DNA from: an uncultured Pseudomonadota bacterium
GTDB taxonomy: Bacteria > Myxococcota_A > UBA796 > SXON01
Assembly: GCA_903875225.1 (NCBI GenBank)
Contig: CAIQVJ010000007.1
Location: 89,795 to 153,794 of the forward strand
Length of the DNA stretch: 64,000 nucleotides
Direction: 5' to 3'
Both the position numbers and the translations under genes were made by a program. The notes under the pieces are model-generated. The model was not told the origin of the DNA. It worked only from the letters and a program-made list of their open reading frames with translations, and made no database searches. Of the stretch, positions 44,698-55,139 are shown piece after piece (position 1 is the first letter of the stretch; each line of letters begins with the position of its first letter).

Positions 44698-44721
44698 GGA
44701 TTTCACTTCTAATTGAAATCC
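44698..44721. promoter_or_regulatory. Perfect hyphenated palindrome GGATTTCA-N8-TGAAATCC between divergent genes
   Basis: 8-bp arms 44698-44705 and 44714-44721, AT-rich island just upstream of the mqnA/C fusion SD. Confidence 0.5.
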
Positions 44722-44822
44722 TTGAACTGGCCAGAGCGCCCGCCCGCGCTCTGGCGCGGCTTCGCTGAATTCCGACGGTGCGCCTACCGGGCCGGTTACT
44801 TCGAGCGCGACGTGGAGCGGAC

Positions 44823-45575
44823 ATGGCAGTGCGAGAGCGGGTTCGCGGGCTCGGCTGTGCGGCGAGCCTGGCCCTCGTCGGCTGCACGCAGGGGCACGCG
44901 ACCATCACCCTCGACGGGGTCCGCGACTTCGGAGAGGTGAAGCGCGCGCAGTGGATCGCGGCGCCCGTGCTGCACTCCTGGTCCATGCTGACCAACAGCA
45001 CCGTGATCTGGCCGAGCGCGAGCGAGCCGAGCCAGCTCATCCTCTCGGACTACGCCGTCTCCTGTGAGCAGACGAACGCCGAACTGAAGGCCTGGACGGA
45101 CGCGAGCGAGGCCCTGCTCGACGCGCTGGACGGCGGCAACGACGTGCGGGATGCCTGCGCCGAGATGTCCACCCTCGCAGACCTCGCCGACGCGCGGAAC
45201 GCGGCCCGACCGGCGGACCGGCGTGTGTTCGCCGCGAACTTCGCCGCCGCAGACGGGGCCGAGGGCGTGGGCACCTGGACCGAGGACGACGACACCTGGG
45301 GCATCCTCTCCTACTACAGCCAGACAAGCGGGTGCGACACCTGGAACCGGGACACCTGCTCGTTCGACGCGGACGCTGGCTCGTGCGTCTACCAGAGGTG
45401 GGACGCGGTGGACCCGGTGCTGGAGATCACGCACGTCGGCAGCGCCATCACCGGGACGTTCGATGCGGGCCTCGCGGAAGCGGACACCGACGAAGACGCC
45501 GGCACCATCCACGTCGAATTCCACGCGCCGATCTGCTCGATGGAGGGCCTCGGGGACAGCATCGTGGCCTTCTGA
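44823..45575 (+). CDS. Hypothetical lipoprotein
   Basis: ATG 44823, lipobox 'LALVGC', secreted-like acidic composition. Confidence 0.6.
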   Translation: MAVRERVRGLGCAASLALVGCTQGHATITLDGVRDFGEVKRAQWIAAPVLHSWSMLTNSTVIWPSASEPSQLILSDYAVSCEQTNAELKAWTDASEALLDALDGGNDVRDACAEMSTLADLADARNAARPADRRVFAANFAAADGAEGVGTWTEDDDTWGILSYYSQTSGCDTWNRDTCSFDADAGSCVYQRWDAVDPVLEITHVGSAITGTFDAGLAEADTDEDAGTIHVEFHAPICSMEGLGDSIVAF

Positions 45576-45583
45576 CGCTGGGC

Positions 45584-46402
45584 CTACCGCCCTACGTGCA
45601 CCCGACACGCCCGCCGCATGGCGCAGCCCTCGCACGCAGGCGACACGTCCCCGGTGCACCCCGCCGAGATCCCCAGGTGCGCCAGGGCGAAATCGTAGCG
45701 CACCGGATCCTTCGGTGAAAACGCCCGCAGCCGCTCAGTCAGTTCCACCGCCGTCTTCCAGTTCGCCGCCTTTCGCTCCGTCAACCCCGTGAGCTGCGCG
45801 ATCCGCAGCACGTGGGTGTCGACCGGCATCACGAGCCTGGCCGGGTCGAGGTGGGTCCAGATCCCGAGGTCCGGAGCCTCCTGCCGCACCATCCACCGCA
45901 GGAACATGCACCAGCGCTTGCAAGCCGAGCCCTGCGACGGTCGGGCGAACCACGTCGTGAAGAACTTCCCAGCGGTGTCCACCGGCGCGAGCGCGTGAAG
46001 CCGCACGATGCCGGACTCCATGTCGGTGAACGCGGCGCCGAGCCCCTCAGCGGCCTGCAGGCGACCGAGCGCCACCCCGAGCGCGATGAAGTCCGCACGC
46101 CCGAACCACCGGTAGACGAGCGGATCGCCGTCGCCGATTCCTCCCTCTGCGCAGGCGGCGACCCAGGCGCGCGGTCCACCGACGGTGTCCATCTCGGCGA
46201 ACAGCCGCTCCAGCACGGGCCCGAAGAGGTCTACCCGCCCAAAAGCCAGTTGCGCGGCGAAGACCCCGGCGATCTCGGCGTCCCCCTGCGATTTCGGGAG
46301 GTACGCCTTCGGGAACCGCACGGGGTCACGGGCGACCTGCTCGTCCACCAGCGTGGCCGCCTGGGCGCACGCTGCGTCGAGCGCCCGCTTCAGGCTCGCC
46401 AC
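45584..46402 (-). CDS. TIGR02757/DUF2400 family protein
   Basis: 'DPVRFPKAY...DAEIAGVFAAQLAFGR', 'CKRWCMFLRWMVRQEAPDLGIW', C-terminal 'CEGCAMRRAC'. GTG start inferred. Confidence 0.75.
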   Translation of the reverse strand: MASLKRALDAACAQAATLVDEQVARDPVRFPKAYLPKSQGDAEIAGVFAAQLAFGRVDLFGPVLERLFAEMDTVGGPRAWVAACAEGGIGDGDPLVYRWFGRADFIALGVALGRLQAAEGLGAAFTDMESGIVRLHALAPVDTAGKFFTTWFARPSQGSACKRWCMFLRWMVRQEAPDLGIWTHLDPARLVMPVDTHVLRIAQLTGLTERKAANWKTAVELTERLRAFSPKDPVRYDFALAHLGISAGCTGDVSPACEGCAMRRACRVHVGR

Positions 46403-46815
46403 TGCAGCCCCGACTCGATCCCCCAGCCCAGCATGCAGCCGACCGCGTAACAGACGAGATCGGAGGCGAGGAAGCCGTGGCCGAGCACGAGGCCGCCCAT
46501 CGTGGTGGCCCTCACCGCGTTCAACCACCCGACATCCCAGCCCTGCGAGAACTCGATCACGAAGCACACGAGCAGGGCCGTCAACGCCACCCGCCAGGGT
46601 GCGCGCGGCGCAGCGAGCCGGGCCGTTGCCAGCCACGACAGGGGGAGGCCGACGAGCTGCACCCAGAGGGTCGCATAGAGCGTGTCACCCCCATACTCCG
46701 CGATGAAAGCGGGAAACGCCGCAGGGTCCCGTCGCGTCGCGAGCCCGAGCCCGATCGTCGCGAGCAGGAGCCCCCCGCGGAGGAACAGGAACCGGCTGCC
46801 CGGGAACGCGCTCAT
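46390..46815 (-). CDS. DUF2809 family membrane protein
   Basis: 'GDTLYATLWVQLVGL...FVIEFSQ', 'FLASDLVCYAVGCMLG'; ATGA overlap with next gene. Confidence 0.7.
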   Translation of the reverse strand: MSAFPGSRFLFLRGGLLLATIGLGLATRRDPAAFPAFIAEYGGDTLYATLWVQLVGLPLSWLATARLAAPRAPWRVALTALLVCFVIEFSQGWDVGWLNAVRATTMGGLVLGHGFLASDLVCYAVGCMLGWGIESGLQWRA

Positions 46816-48425
46816 CTCGGGGCCCCGGCGCCGACGCGGAAGACCGTGGCGGTCTCCAACGGACCGTCCCCGACGCCGATGGGGAGCGCCCCCAGCGTCT
46901 CGGCGTACAGCGAGACGCCCTGGGCGGGCGACATCACCCGCAGCCAGAGTGCGTCCGCGCTCTCGATGCGGTCTACCGGCTCCCAGACGGAGCGGGGATA
47001 GTCTCCGGGCGATTCCCCGTCCGCGACCACGACGAGCGTTCCCCCCGGCAGGTCCTCGCCGGGGCGGTAGCGCTCCCACCCGAGCGCCTCCATCGTGTAG
47101 CGAAAGCTCCACTCTCCGGCGAACCGCTTCTCCACCGGGCGCCGCTCGTCCACCCGGGCGGCCGCCACGCGGGCCACCTCGACGCCCGAAGCGCCGAACC
47201 GGTAGTCCGCCACCGAGAACGCAAGCGCACCGACCGCGCCGACGGCTGCGCTCACCTGGGCGAGCGCCCGCCCACCGAGCGTGTCCTCCGCAGAGCGAAC
47301 GAGCAGCATCGCGAGCGGCGCAGCGGCTGGGAGCAGGTAGCGGGCCGAGGCGTAGTTGTGCGCGAACGTGACCCCGGCAACCACGCACAGCACGGTCCCC
47401 CCGAGCAGGAGCCCGTCGTCCCGATCGTCCCGGCGACGCATGTGGGCAGGCGTGAACACGGTCGCCGCCGCGCGCGCGAGAGCCACTCCCCCCACGGCAC
47501 AGCAGATTGCCAGCTCCGCGAACTGGCCTCCCTCGATCCCGGCGGGTCGGGCGATCGTCGCCATCACCAGCCCCCCGAGGGTCCCGCCCAGGGTCAGGCC
47601 CGGACGCGCCAGGAGCAGGAGCGCCGGGAGCGGCAGGAGGGCCATCCGGACCAGGGCGCCGAGCGCCCGCTGGTCGAGGGGGCCAGACGCGATGTCGTGC
47701 CGATGCGCCCAGACATGCAGGAAGTGCACCTTCCCGTAGACCACGGCCATCGCCGCCTCTCCGAGCAGCGGAATCGAGAGCAGCGGCGCAAGAAATGCGA
47801 CCAGCGCCCACCCTCGCAGGCGCCCGCGTCCCGCCTGCACCGCGGCGTGGAGGATCACCAGCCCCACGACCATCCCCATCGAGTACTTGGTCCCAAGGCC
47901 GAGCCCGAGCAGGGCGCCCGCCCGCCAGAGACCCGCCCCCTCGTCCACACCTTCGCGGTAGAGGGCGAGGCCCGCTGTCACCAGCGCGACAGCCGGGAGA
48001 TCGATCATCAGCGAGTCCTGCAGCCCAAGCTGCACGGTCGCCGAGGCGAGCCACAGAATCCCGACGAGACCTGGGCTGACGGTACACCGCGCCGCCCAGC
48101 GGCCGACGCCCCAGGCATACAGGCTCACGAACGGCACCGCGCAGCAGAGTCTGTTCACCCGGAGGTCGGTGGAGATCCCGCGCACGAGCGCCATGAACCA
48201 CAAGAACAACGGGGGATGGGCGTACTCGAACGTCGAGGGACCGTCTACGTCCCAGGGCTGCCACACCCTGTGCCAGTCATAGGGCCGCAGGACGCTCACG
48301 TGCGAGCCCAGCCACAGGTAGCTCTCCTCATCGATGACCGGCGCCTTGCCGATGAATGCCACCGCACAGAGGAGCGCGGCCGGGACGAGCCAGCGCGGAG
48401 ATGCAGTCGCGGGGAGGGATGTCAC
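46812..48425 (-). CDS. ArnT/GT39-like polytopic glycosyltransferase
   Basis: 'VIDEESYLWLGSHV...FEYAHPPLFLWFMAL' early-loop acidic motif and multiple TM helices. Confidence 0.7.
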   Translation of the reverse strand: MTSLPATASPRWLVPAALLCAVAFIGKAPVIDEESYLWLGSHVSVLRPYDWHRVWQPWDVDGPSTFEYAHPPLFLWFMALVRGISTDLRVNRLCCAVPFVSLYAWGVGRWAARCTVSPGLVGILWLASATVQLGLQDSLMIDLPAVALVTAGLALYREGVDEGAGLWRAGALLGLGLGTKYSMGMVVGLVILHAAVQAGRGRLRGWALVAFLAPLLSIPLLGEAAMAVVYGKVHFLHVWAHRHDIASGPLDQRALGALVRMALLPLPALLLLARPGLTLGGTLGGLVMATIARPAGIEGGQFAELAICCAVGGVALARAAATVFTPAHMRRRDDRDDGLLLGGTVLCVVAGVTFAHNYASARYLLPAAAPLAMLLVRSAEDTLGGRALAQVSAAVGAVGALAFSVADYRFGASGVEVARVAAARVDERRPVEKRFAGEWSFRYTMEALGWERYRPGEDLPGGTLVVVADGESPGDYPRSVWEPVDRIESADALWLRVMSPAQGVSLYAETLGALPIGVGDGPLETATVFRVGAGAPR

Positions 48426-49042
48426 GCAGCCGGGCGCGCGCGCTTGCCGTACTGGTAGAACCCCCAGAAGTACTCGGCCGCGCTCGCGAGCGAGAACAGG
48501 AGGCTGACGTAGAGCAGCAGGATGCCGACGGAGTGCGCGTCGATGGTGATCGTGCGGTAGTGCCAGAGCAGGAAACCGATCGCGGTGGACTGGTACGCGG
48601 TCTTGAACTTGCCCAGGCTGCCTGCGGCGATCACCATGCCCTCGCTCATCGCGACCATGCGGAGGCCAGAGATGGCGAGCTCACGGGACTCCATCAGCAC
48701 CACGATCCACGCGGGCACCCACCCCAGCGGGATCATCATCACGAGGGCCGTGAGCACCATCAGCTTGTCCGCGAGCGGATCCAGGAACGCGCCCGCCACG
48801 CTCTGCAGGTCCCAGCGGCGGGCGAGCCAGCCGTCCAGCACGTCGGAGAGCATGGCGATCACGAATAGGACGCACGACGCCACGGCCCAGTGGTAGGTCG
48901 GCCGGGTCCACAACGCGAACGCGACGACGGGCACCATCGCGATGCGGAACACCGTGATCGCGTTGGGCAGGTTCCAGAACCCCCGGCGTCGGTACCAGAC
49001 CGCCGACGCGGCGGGCTCGGGCGGGGGCTGGAGATCAGACAA
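48422..49042 (-). CDS. pgsA: CDP-diacylglycerol-glycerol-3-phosphate 3-phosphatidyltransferase
   Basis: 'NLPNAITVFRIAMVPVV' and 'SDVLDGWLARRWDLQSVAGAFLDPLADK' (CDP-alcohol phosphotransferase motif). Confidence 0.9.
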   Translation of the reverse strand: MSDLQPPPEPAASAVWYRRRGFWNLPNAITVFRIAMVPVVAFALWTRPTYHWAVASCVLFVIAMLSDVLDGWLARRWDLQSVAGAFLDPLADKLMVLTALVMMIPLGWVPAWIVVLMESRELAISGLRMVAMSEGMVIAAGSLGKFKTAYQSTAIGFLLWHYRTITIDAHSVGILLLYVSLLFSLASAAEYFWGFYQYGKRARPAA

Positions 49043-49048
49043 TCGGGG

Positions 49049-49711
49049 TCACGGCGAGAGAGGGCGGGTATCGCGAAAAAGCTCGTAGAGCCCGATCACG
49101 CGGGCGACGTAGGTGCGAGTCTCCGCGAAGGGCGGGATCCCGCCATGCTCGATGACCGCACCGGGACCTGCGTTGTAGGCGGCGAGCGCAAGCTCGTAGG
49201 TGCCGAACGCCTGCACCTGCCGGGCGAGGTACTGTGCGCCCCCGGCGATGGCCTGCGGAGGGTCGAACGAGTCGGTCACGCCCAGCTTCCGGGCCGTGCT
49301 GGGGATGAGCTGCATGAGCCCTCGCGCGCCCGCCGGCGAGACGGCCTTGGGGTTCATGTGGCTCTCGGCGACAGCGACGGCCTTGATCAGCTCCGGAGGC
49401 AGCCCCGTGCGGCTCCCGGCCTCGCGGAACTCGGAGTCCCACGCATCGAGGTTCGCGATGCGGTCGAGGTTGGGCATCGGGACGCCGTTCGGCAGGTACT
49501 GGCCTGGGACGACGTCCTTCCACCACACCTCGAGATCCTCGTAGACCTCGCTCCGGTTCCGGGCGTCCGGGTTCTGCGGGGGCGAGTCGGTGAAGAGAGG
49601 GGTGCCATCGGCGGCATAGGTCACGTAGATGTCGGCCGCCCGCGCATAGGGGGCGGCGAGCAAGCTCGCGCTCATCAGGAACGGGGGCAGCGCGCGGCGG
49701 GCGAGGAGCAT
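49049..49711 (-). CDS. Lytic transglycosylase (SLT domain) with DUF4124-like N-terminus
   Basis: 'IYVTYAADGTPLFTDSPP', 'KAVAVAESHMNPKAVSPAGARGLMQLIPSTA', 'LALAAYNAGPGAV'. Confidence 0.87.
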   Translation of the reverse strand: MLLARRALPPFLMSASLLAAPYARAADIYVTYAADGTPLFTDSPPQNPDARNRSEVYEDLEVWWKDVVPGQYLPNGVPMPNLDRIANLDAWDSEFREAGSRTGLPPELIKAVAVAESHMNPKAVSPAGARGLMQLIPSTARKLGVTDSFDPPQAIAGGAQYLARQVQAFGTYELALAAYNAGPGAVIEHGGIPPFAETRTYVARVIGLYELFRDTRPLSP

Positions 49712-49740
49712 CGCGGCCCAGTGTAGCAGAACGCAAGGCG

Positions 49741-50523
49741 CTACCCGCTGTTCAGGGACCAGTCGTAGTCGTAGAACCGCCGTGGGCAGTCCTTGTGCGC
49801 GGAGAGGAGCGCGCGTAGCTCGACGCTCGCGTAGGGCCGCACCGCATCGCACGGGGTGGACGCCTCGGCCCAGTCACGAAAGTCACGGGCGTACCAGTCG
49901 AAGATCGGGCTGAACACGAACTGGGAAGAGCTGGCGTCCCAGGTGACGGCGGCCCGGAGCGGGTCGGACATCGCCACCCAGCGCCGCATCTGGTCCTTGA
50001 GCTGCCGGTCGACGTCCGACGTCCGGTAGAGCTCCCCGCGAAGCGGTGGGCAGGAGCGCGAGGCACAGTTGAGCGCGGCGTGGGAGAGGGGCTCCTCGTA
50101 GGTCGGCAGGATGTCGCGACGCTCGTAGTTGTAGAGCGACACGCGCTCCCGATCCACCGCGAACTCCTGCCACCAGAAGAAGCCGCGGATGTCCCGCACC
50201 GAGTGCAGCGCGGGGCCGGCCTTCACGACGCTCCACAGAACCAGCGCGTTGTAGGCGTTGAGGTGCCAGGCAAGTCGGCGGTCGTCGTCGAGCAGCCGAA
50301 ACCCATCGGTCTCCGGGCCATGCTCGGCGATCCACCCGACAAAATCCACCAACGGCTGGGGATCCTGGCGCAGAAGCTCGTAGCGCACGAGCCCATCCTC
50401 GGTCGTCACTGCACCGAGCAGGTGCGCCCACGCCTCGGACGGGTCATGGTTCGGAAGCGGGGGCGCCTGCACGCTCGCACAGGCACACACGAGGGGCCAG
50501 GCCCACAACCACCAGCGGTGCAA
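49741..50523 (-). CDS. DUF547 domain lipoprotein
   Basis: 'LNAYNALVLWSVV', 'HAALNCASRSCPPLR' motif. Confidence 0.8.
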   Translation of the reverse strand: MHRWWLWAWPLVCACASVQAPPLPNHDPSEAWAHLLGAVTTEDGLVRYELLRQDPQPLVDFVGWIAEHGPETDGFRLLDDDRRLAWHLNAYNALVLWSVVKAGPALHSVRDIRGFFWWQEFAVDRERVSLYNYERRDILPTYEEPLSHAALNCASRSCPPLRGELYRTSDVDRQLKDQMRRWVAMSDPLRAAVTWDASSSQFVFSPIFDWYARDFRDWAEASTPCDAVRPYASVELRALLSAHKDCPRRFYDYDWSLNSG

Positions 50524-50526
50524 GGG

Positions 50527-50892
50527 CTACAGTTCGCGCGAAGAGCGCTCGAGCTGCTCGAATTCCGTCTTGCAGTCGATGCAGTGCGTGGCGACGGGCC
50601 GCGCCATCAGCCGCTTCTCGGCGATGTCGTTGCCACAGTGCGTGCAGATGCCGTACTCGCCTTCGTCGAGGCGCACGATCGCCTCCTTGATCTTGTGGAT
50701 CAGCACGCGCTCGCGGTCGCGGATGCGGAGCTGGAAGTCACGATTCGACTCCATCGACGCAAGGTCGATCGCGTCGGCGAGGTTCTCTTTCTCGTCTGTC
50801 AGGTCGCCGAGCGTGGCTCCCGCCTCCGCCAGCAGGGCGCGGAGGCGCTCGTTGAGCAGGTTGCGAAAGAACTCGATTCGGTCTTTCTCCAA
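50527..50892 (-). CDS. TraR/DksA family zinc-finger protein
   Basis: 'YGICTHCGNDIAEKRLMARPVATHCIDCK'; strong AAGGAGG before TTG start at 50892. Confidence 0.88.
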   Translation of the reverse strand: MEKDRIEFFRNLLNERLRALLAEAGATLGDLTDEKENLADAIDLASMESNRDFQLRIRDRERVLIHKIKEAIVRLDEGEYGICTHCGNDIAEKRLMARPVATHCIDCKTEFEQLERSSREL

Positions 50893-50925
50893 AAGAACCT
50901 CCTTTCAATGCACATCATGACGAAG

Positions 50926-50953
50926 TTTGCGGTAGCGCAGGAGGGGCTATAGT
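50926..50953 (+). promoter_or_regulatory. Possible sigma70-type promoter TTTGCG-N16-TATAGT
   Basis: TTTGCG 50926-50931, TATAGT 50948-50953, only 10 nt before ATG 50964. Confidence 0.35.
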
Positions 50954-50963
50954 AGTCCCCCCC

Positions 50964-51914
50964 ATGCAGTCCGGCAAGCAACTTCGAATGTTCCCCGTCC
51001 GGATCGCCCACTGCATCGTCGCATTCGCGGCTTTCTGCCCTGCCCTGGCACATGCACGAGGGCAGGCCGCCGCCTCCGTCGCCGCCAACGAGGACCTGGA
51101 GGACATCGGCGCGCGAGCCACCGGCAGCGGGATGGTGGGGGTCGCGAACCCGAACGATGTGGGCGCGCTGCGCCTCTCGGTCGCGACGGCCAGCCTCACG
51201 GAGCGCTACGAGCTCTACACGGGCGGTGAGCTCGGCCCGGACAAGCACCTCGGCTTTCGCGGCGGCGCCGTGGACTCCCGCACCGGCCCGGTGACGATGG
51301 CGTTGGCCTACCGCCGGATGTCCGATTCGACGAACGTGCGTCTGATCGAGCGCCCAGGCTGGAAGACGGAGGAGGAGGACTTCGAGAACCCGACGATCCA
51401 CCAGGGCGTGTTCGGCGGCGTCGCCTACCCGTTCGCACCCGGAAAGGCCTCGGTGGCGGTGGATGCCCGCTACGACTGGTACGACTCCGACGAGCTCGGG
51501 TCTGCCGGAGCCTTCAACTTCGGCTTCTCGTTCGCCTGGCGCCCGGCCACCCCATTCACGCTCGCCGCAGCGATCGACAACCTGCTGGAGAACGACTTCC
51601 GGGACACCCAGCGCCAGCTCCGCGTGGGCGCCCGGTGGGACGCCGGCACGTATTTTGGCGTCGAGGGCGACGTGCTCGCCCCCGTCCGCCCGACCTGGGA
51701 CTGGAAGCAGCTGGACTGGCGCGTGGGCGCCAACGTGGGCGTCGCGGAGTTCCTGGCCCTTCGCGCCGGCTACGCGAACGACCGCACCCGTAGCTGGGTG
51801 ACCGGCGGCCTCGGGCTCGTGTCGGAGAAGTGCGACCTCGACTACGGCGTGCGGGTGCGGGTGGACGCGCCCCGGCACAACGTGCACGTGCTGGACGTGC
51901 GGGTGCGGTTCTAG
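50964..51914 (+). CDS. Secreted beta-barrel-like outer-membrane protein, hypothetical
   Basis: Signal peptide 'IAFAAFCPALAHA'-like; alternating beta-strand pattern ending in aromatic-terminal strand '...NVHVLDVRVRF'. Confidence 0.65.
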   Translation: MQSGKQLRMFPVRIAHCIVAFAAFCPALAHARGQAAASVAANEDLEDIGARATGSGMVGVANPNDVGALRLSVATASLTERYELYTGGELGPDKHLGFRGGAVDSRTGPVTMALAYRRMSDSTNVRLIERPGWKTEEEDFENPTIHQGVFGGVAYPFAPGKASVAVDARYDWYDSDELGSAGAFNFGFSFAWRPATPFTLAAAIDNLLENDFRDTQRQLRVGARWDAGTYFGVEGDVLAPVRPTWDWKQLDWRVGANVGVAEFLALRAGYANDRTRSWVTGGLGLVSEKCDLDYGVRVRVDAPRHNVHVLDVRVRF

Positions 51915-51934
51915 GAGCGCCGAACCGCGCAGGA

Positions 51935-53332
51935 CTACGTCGACAACCCCGCGAGCAACGCGTCCACGCTCTTCTTCGCGTCCCCGTACAACATGCGGGT
52001 GCAGTCACGCAGGAACAGCGGGTTCTCGACGCCGGCATAGCCAGCGCCCTTGCCGCGCTTGAACACCACGACGCGCGCGGCCTCCCAGGCATGCAGCACG
52101 GGCATCCCGTAGATGGGTGAGCTCGGATCGTCGATCGCACCGGGGTTCACGATGTCGTTCGCGCCGATGACCAGCACGACGTCGGTCTCGGGGAAGTCGT
52201 CGTTGATCTCGTCCATCTCCAGCACGAGGTCGTAAGGCAGGTTCGCCTCGGCCAGCAGCACGTTCATGTGCCCGGGCAGCCGACCCGCGACGGGGTGGAT
52301 CGCGAACCGCACGTCGATCCCGCGCGCACGCAGGTTCTTCGTCAGTGCACAGACAGGGTGCTGCGCCTGGGCGACAGCCATCCCGTACCCCGGGACGATG
52401 ATCACGCTGCTGGCTGCTGCGAGCTCCTTCACCAGGGTCTCCACGTCGGTCGCGATGGGCTCGCCCACGGGCCCCGTGCCGGCCGGAGCGGGCGCCGCGC
52501 CCTCGTCAGCCCCGAAGCCTCCGAGGATCACGCTGACGAAGCTGCGGGCCATGGCCTTGCACATGATGTACGAGAGGATGGCGCCTGAGCTGCCCACGAG
52601 CGCCCCGGTGACGATCAGGAGATCGTTCTGCAGCAGGAAGCCGTCAGCAGCGGCGGCCCAGCCCGAGTAGCTGTTCAGCATCGAGACGACGACCGGCATG
52701 TCGGCCCCGCCGATCGCCATGACCATGTGCCAGCCGAGGAAGCCGCCGATCACGGTCATCACGAGCAGCAGCGGCAACCCAGCGGCGGGGTTCATCGCAT
52801 ACGGAATCGCCATGCCCACGACCGCGAGCACCAGCACCAGGTTCAACGCGTGCCGGGCCGGGAGCACGACGGGCTTGGAGCGGATCTTGCCCTCCAGCTT
52901 GCCCCAGGCCACGACCGAGCCAGTGAACGTGACGGCGCCGATGAACACGCCCGCGTAGAGCGCGAGGCTGTGGATCACGCCCTCGGCGCCCGCCGGGTGC
53001 TCCCCGCCGAGCTGACTCGCGTACCCGACCAGCGCTGCGGCGAGCCCGACGAAGCTGTGAAGGATGGCGACGAGCTGCGGCATCGACGTCATCGCCACGC
53101 GCTGGGCGAGTGCAGCGCCGATCGTGAGGCCGATCACGATCATGACCGCGAGGATCGGCAAGGTCGCCTGCGGCAGCAACAACGCGGTCGCGCCGACGGC
53201 GAGCGCCATGCCGACCATGCCCTGGGTGTTGCCCTCACGGGCCGTCTCCGGGCTCGAGAGACCGCCGAGGCTGCGAATGAACAAGGCCGACGCCGCGATG
53301 TACGCAGCCGTCGAGAGGCTGGTGACGTCCAT
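51935..53332 (-). CDS. pntB: NAD(P) transhydrogenase subunit beta
   Basis: '[21 protein letters not shown]...[20 protein letters not shown]' and '[14 protein letters not shown]'. Confidence 0.93.
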   Translation of the reverse strand: MDVTSLSTAAYIAASALFIRSLGGLSSPETAREGNTQGMVGMALAVGATALLLPQATLPILAVMIVIGLTIGAALAQRVAMTSMPQLVAILHSFVGLAAALVGYASQLGGEHPAGAEGVIHSLALYAGVFIGAVTFTGSVVAWGKLEGKIRSKPVVLPARHALNLVLVLAVVGMAIPYAMNPAAGLPLLLVMTVIGGFLGWHMVMAIGGADMPVVVSMLNSYSGWAAAADGFLLQNDLLIVTGALVGSSGAILSYIMCKAMARSFVSVILGGFGADEGAAPAPAGTGPVGEPIATDVETLVKELAAASSVIIVPGYGMAVAQAQHPVCALTKNLRARGIDVRFAIHPVAGRLPGHMNVLLAEANLPYDLVLEMDEINDDFPETDVVLVIGANDIVNPGAIDDPSSPIYGMPVLHAWEAARVVVFKRGKGAGYAGVENPLFLRDCTRMLYGDAKKSVDALLAGLST

Positions 53333-54916
53333 CTACGACTCCTTCCGGAACATGCCGAGCATTCGGCGAGTGACCATGAACCCGCCGCCGACGTTGATCA
53401 TCGCCAGCAGGATGGCAAGCGCCGCCACGATCATCGTGGGCGACGTCATCGACCCCTTCTCGGCGGCCATCGCACCCATCCCGCCCACGAGGATGATGCC
53501 CGAGATGGCGTTGGTCACGCTCATCAGCGGGGTGTGCAGCGCAGGGGTGACGTTCCAGACTACCTGGAACCCGATGAACACCGCGAGAACGAAGACCATC
53601 AGGTGCGAGAGGAACGCCGGAGGCAGGAACGGGCTCAACACCAGGAGTGTCAGGCCCGCCGCCGGCAACATCATCAGCGAGAGGGTCGAGCGGGGCGTGG
53701 TGCTGGCAGCCGGAGCGTGGCCGTGGCCGGACTTCTTGCGCTTCGGGGCCCTGGCCACGGGAGCCTTGGGCGCCTCCGGCTTCGGCTGGGCGACCACCGG
53801 CGCGGCGGTCGCCGAGGGTGGGCGGACCGGCGGCGGCCATGTGACGGCGCCCTCATGACAGACGGTCATCGGACGGACGACCTCGTCGTCCATGTCCACC
53901 CGGAAGTCGGGCTTCGTCATGTCATCGAGCAGATGACAGAGGTTCACCCCATACAGTTGGCTCGACTGTTCCGCCATCCGGCTCGCCAGGTCCGTGAACC
54001 CGACGATCTTGACCCCGTCGACGTCCACCACCTCCCCGGCCACGGTGAGCGCGCAATTTCCGCCCATCTCCGCGGCGAGGTCCACGACCACCGAGCCCGG
54101 CTTCATCGCCCGCACGGCCTCCTCGGTGACGAGGATCGGCGCCCGCTTGCCGGGGATCAGCGCGGTGGTGATGATGATGTCCACCTCCTTCGCCTGCTCC
54201 AGGAACAACGCCATCTCTGCGGCGATGAACTCCGGCGACATGACCTTGGCGTACCCGCCGCCGCCGTCACCCGCCTCCTGGATCTTCACCTCCAGGAACT
54301 CGGCCCCCATGCTCTGGATCTGCTCTGCGATGGGCCGGGTGTCGAACGCCCGCACGATGGCGCCCATGCCTCGCGCCGCGCCGATCGCCGCCAGGCCGGC
54401 CACGCCGGCCCCGATCACGAGCACCTTGGCCGGCGTGACCTTGCCCGCTGCCGTGACCTGGCCAGGGAAGAACCGGCCGAACTGCCCGGCAGCCTCGACC
54501 ACGGCCCGGTACCCGATCAGGTTGGCCTGCGAGGACAACGCGTCCAGCTTCTGCGCCCGGGTGATCCGCGGCACCTGGTCCATCGCGAGCACCGTGGCGC
54601 CAGACCTGGCCCACTCTGCCAGCTCGTTCTCCCGCTGCGCCGGCCAGAAGTGCGCGATCCACACCTGCCCGCGCCGGGCTGTCGCCGCGAGCGAGAACGG
54701 AAATGGCCGCACGCCGAGCACGATGTCCGCCTGCAGCGGATCACCCACCTCGGCGCCCGCTGCGACATACGCAGCGTCTGTGAAGCTGGCCTTCTCTCCG
54801 CAGCCCGACTCCACGACCACGGTGAACCCGAGCTTCTGAAGCCGGCCGACAGTGTCCGGGGTCGCTGCGACCCGTCGTTCACCCGGCCACTGTTCCGCGA
54901 GGACTCCGATGCGCAT
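53333..54916 (-). CDS. pntA: NAD(P) transhydrogenase subunit alpha (alpha1+alpha2 fused)
   Basis: 'MRIGVLAEQWPGERRVAATPDTVGRLQKLG', 'VLVIGAGVAGLAAIGAARGMGAIVRAFDTRP', C-terminal TM alpha2. Confidence 0.93.
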   Translation of the reverse strand: MRIGVLAEQWPGERRVAATPDTVGRLQKLGFTVVVESGCGEKASFTDAAYVAAGAEVGDPLQADIVLGVRPFPFSLAATARRGQVWIAHFWPAQRENELAEWARSGATVLAMDQVPRITRAQKLDALSSQANLIGYRAVVEAAGQFGRFFPGQVTAAGKVTPAKVLVIGAGVAGLAAIGAARGMGAIVRAFDTRPIAEQIQSMGAEFLEVKIQEAGDGGGGYAKVMSPEFIAAEMALFLEQAKEVDIIITTALIPGKRAPILVTEEAVRAMKPGSVVVDLAAEMGGNCALTVAGEVVDVDGVKIVGFTDLASRMAEQSSQLYGVNLCHLLDDMTKPDFRVDMDDEVVRPMTVCHEGAVTWPPPVRPPSATAAPVVAQPKPEAPKAPVARAPKRKKSGHGHAPAASTTPRSTLSLMMLPAAGLTLLVLSPFLPPAFLSHLMVFVLAVFIGFQVVWNVTPALHTPLMSVTNAISGIILVGGMGAMAAEKGSMTSPTMIVAALAILLAMINVGGGFMVTRRMLGMFRKES

Positions 54917-55139
54917 CCGATTTTTCTCCGCCGGGTACCCGGCAACACGCAGGAGAGGCTCCTGACGCGCCGCGAAGCTAACATGCCGTCCAGAGTGGGA
55001 GGTCGGTGAAACAACCGACCCGAGCCACAGACGCGAGGGCCTCGCGATGCGCCGATCGCAGCCGCGACGCTCGCGGCAGGCTCGCATGCCTCACGAAGGC
55101 GAACCTGAACCGTGGAGTGCCACGGCGCGCGACGCTGTG

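Noticed and set aside
52727-55009. 760-aa plus-strand ORF opposite pntAB
   Set aside because: Antisense artefact; pntA and pntB are unambiguous on minus strand.
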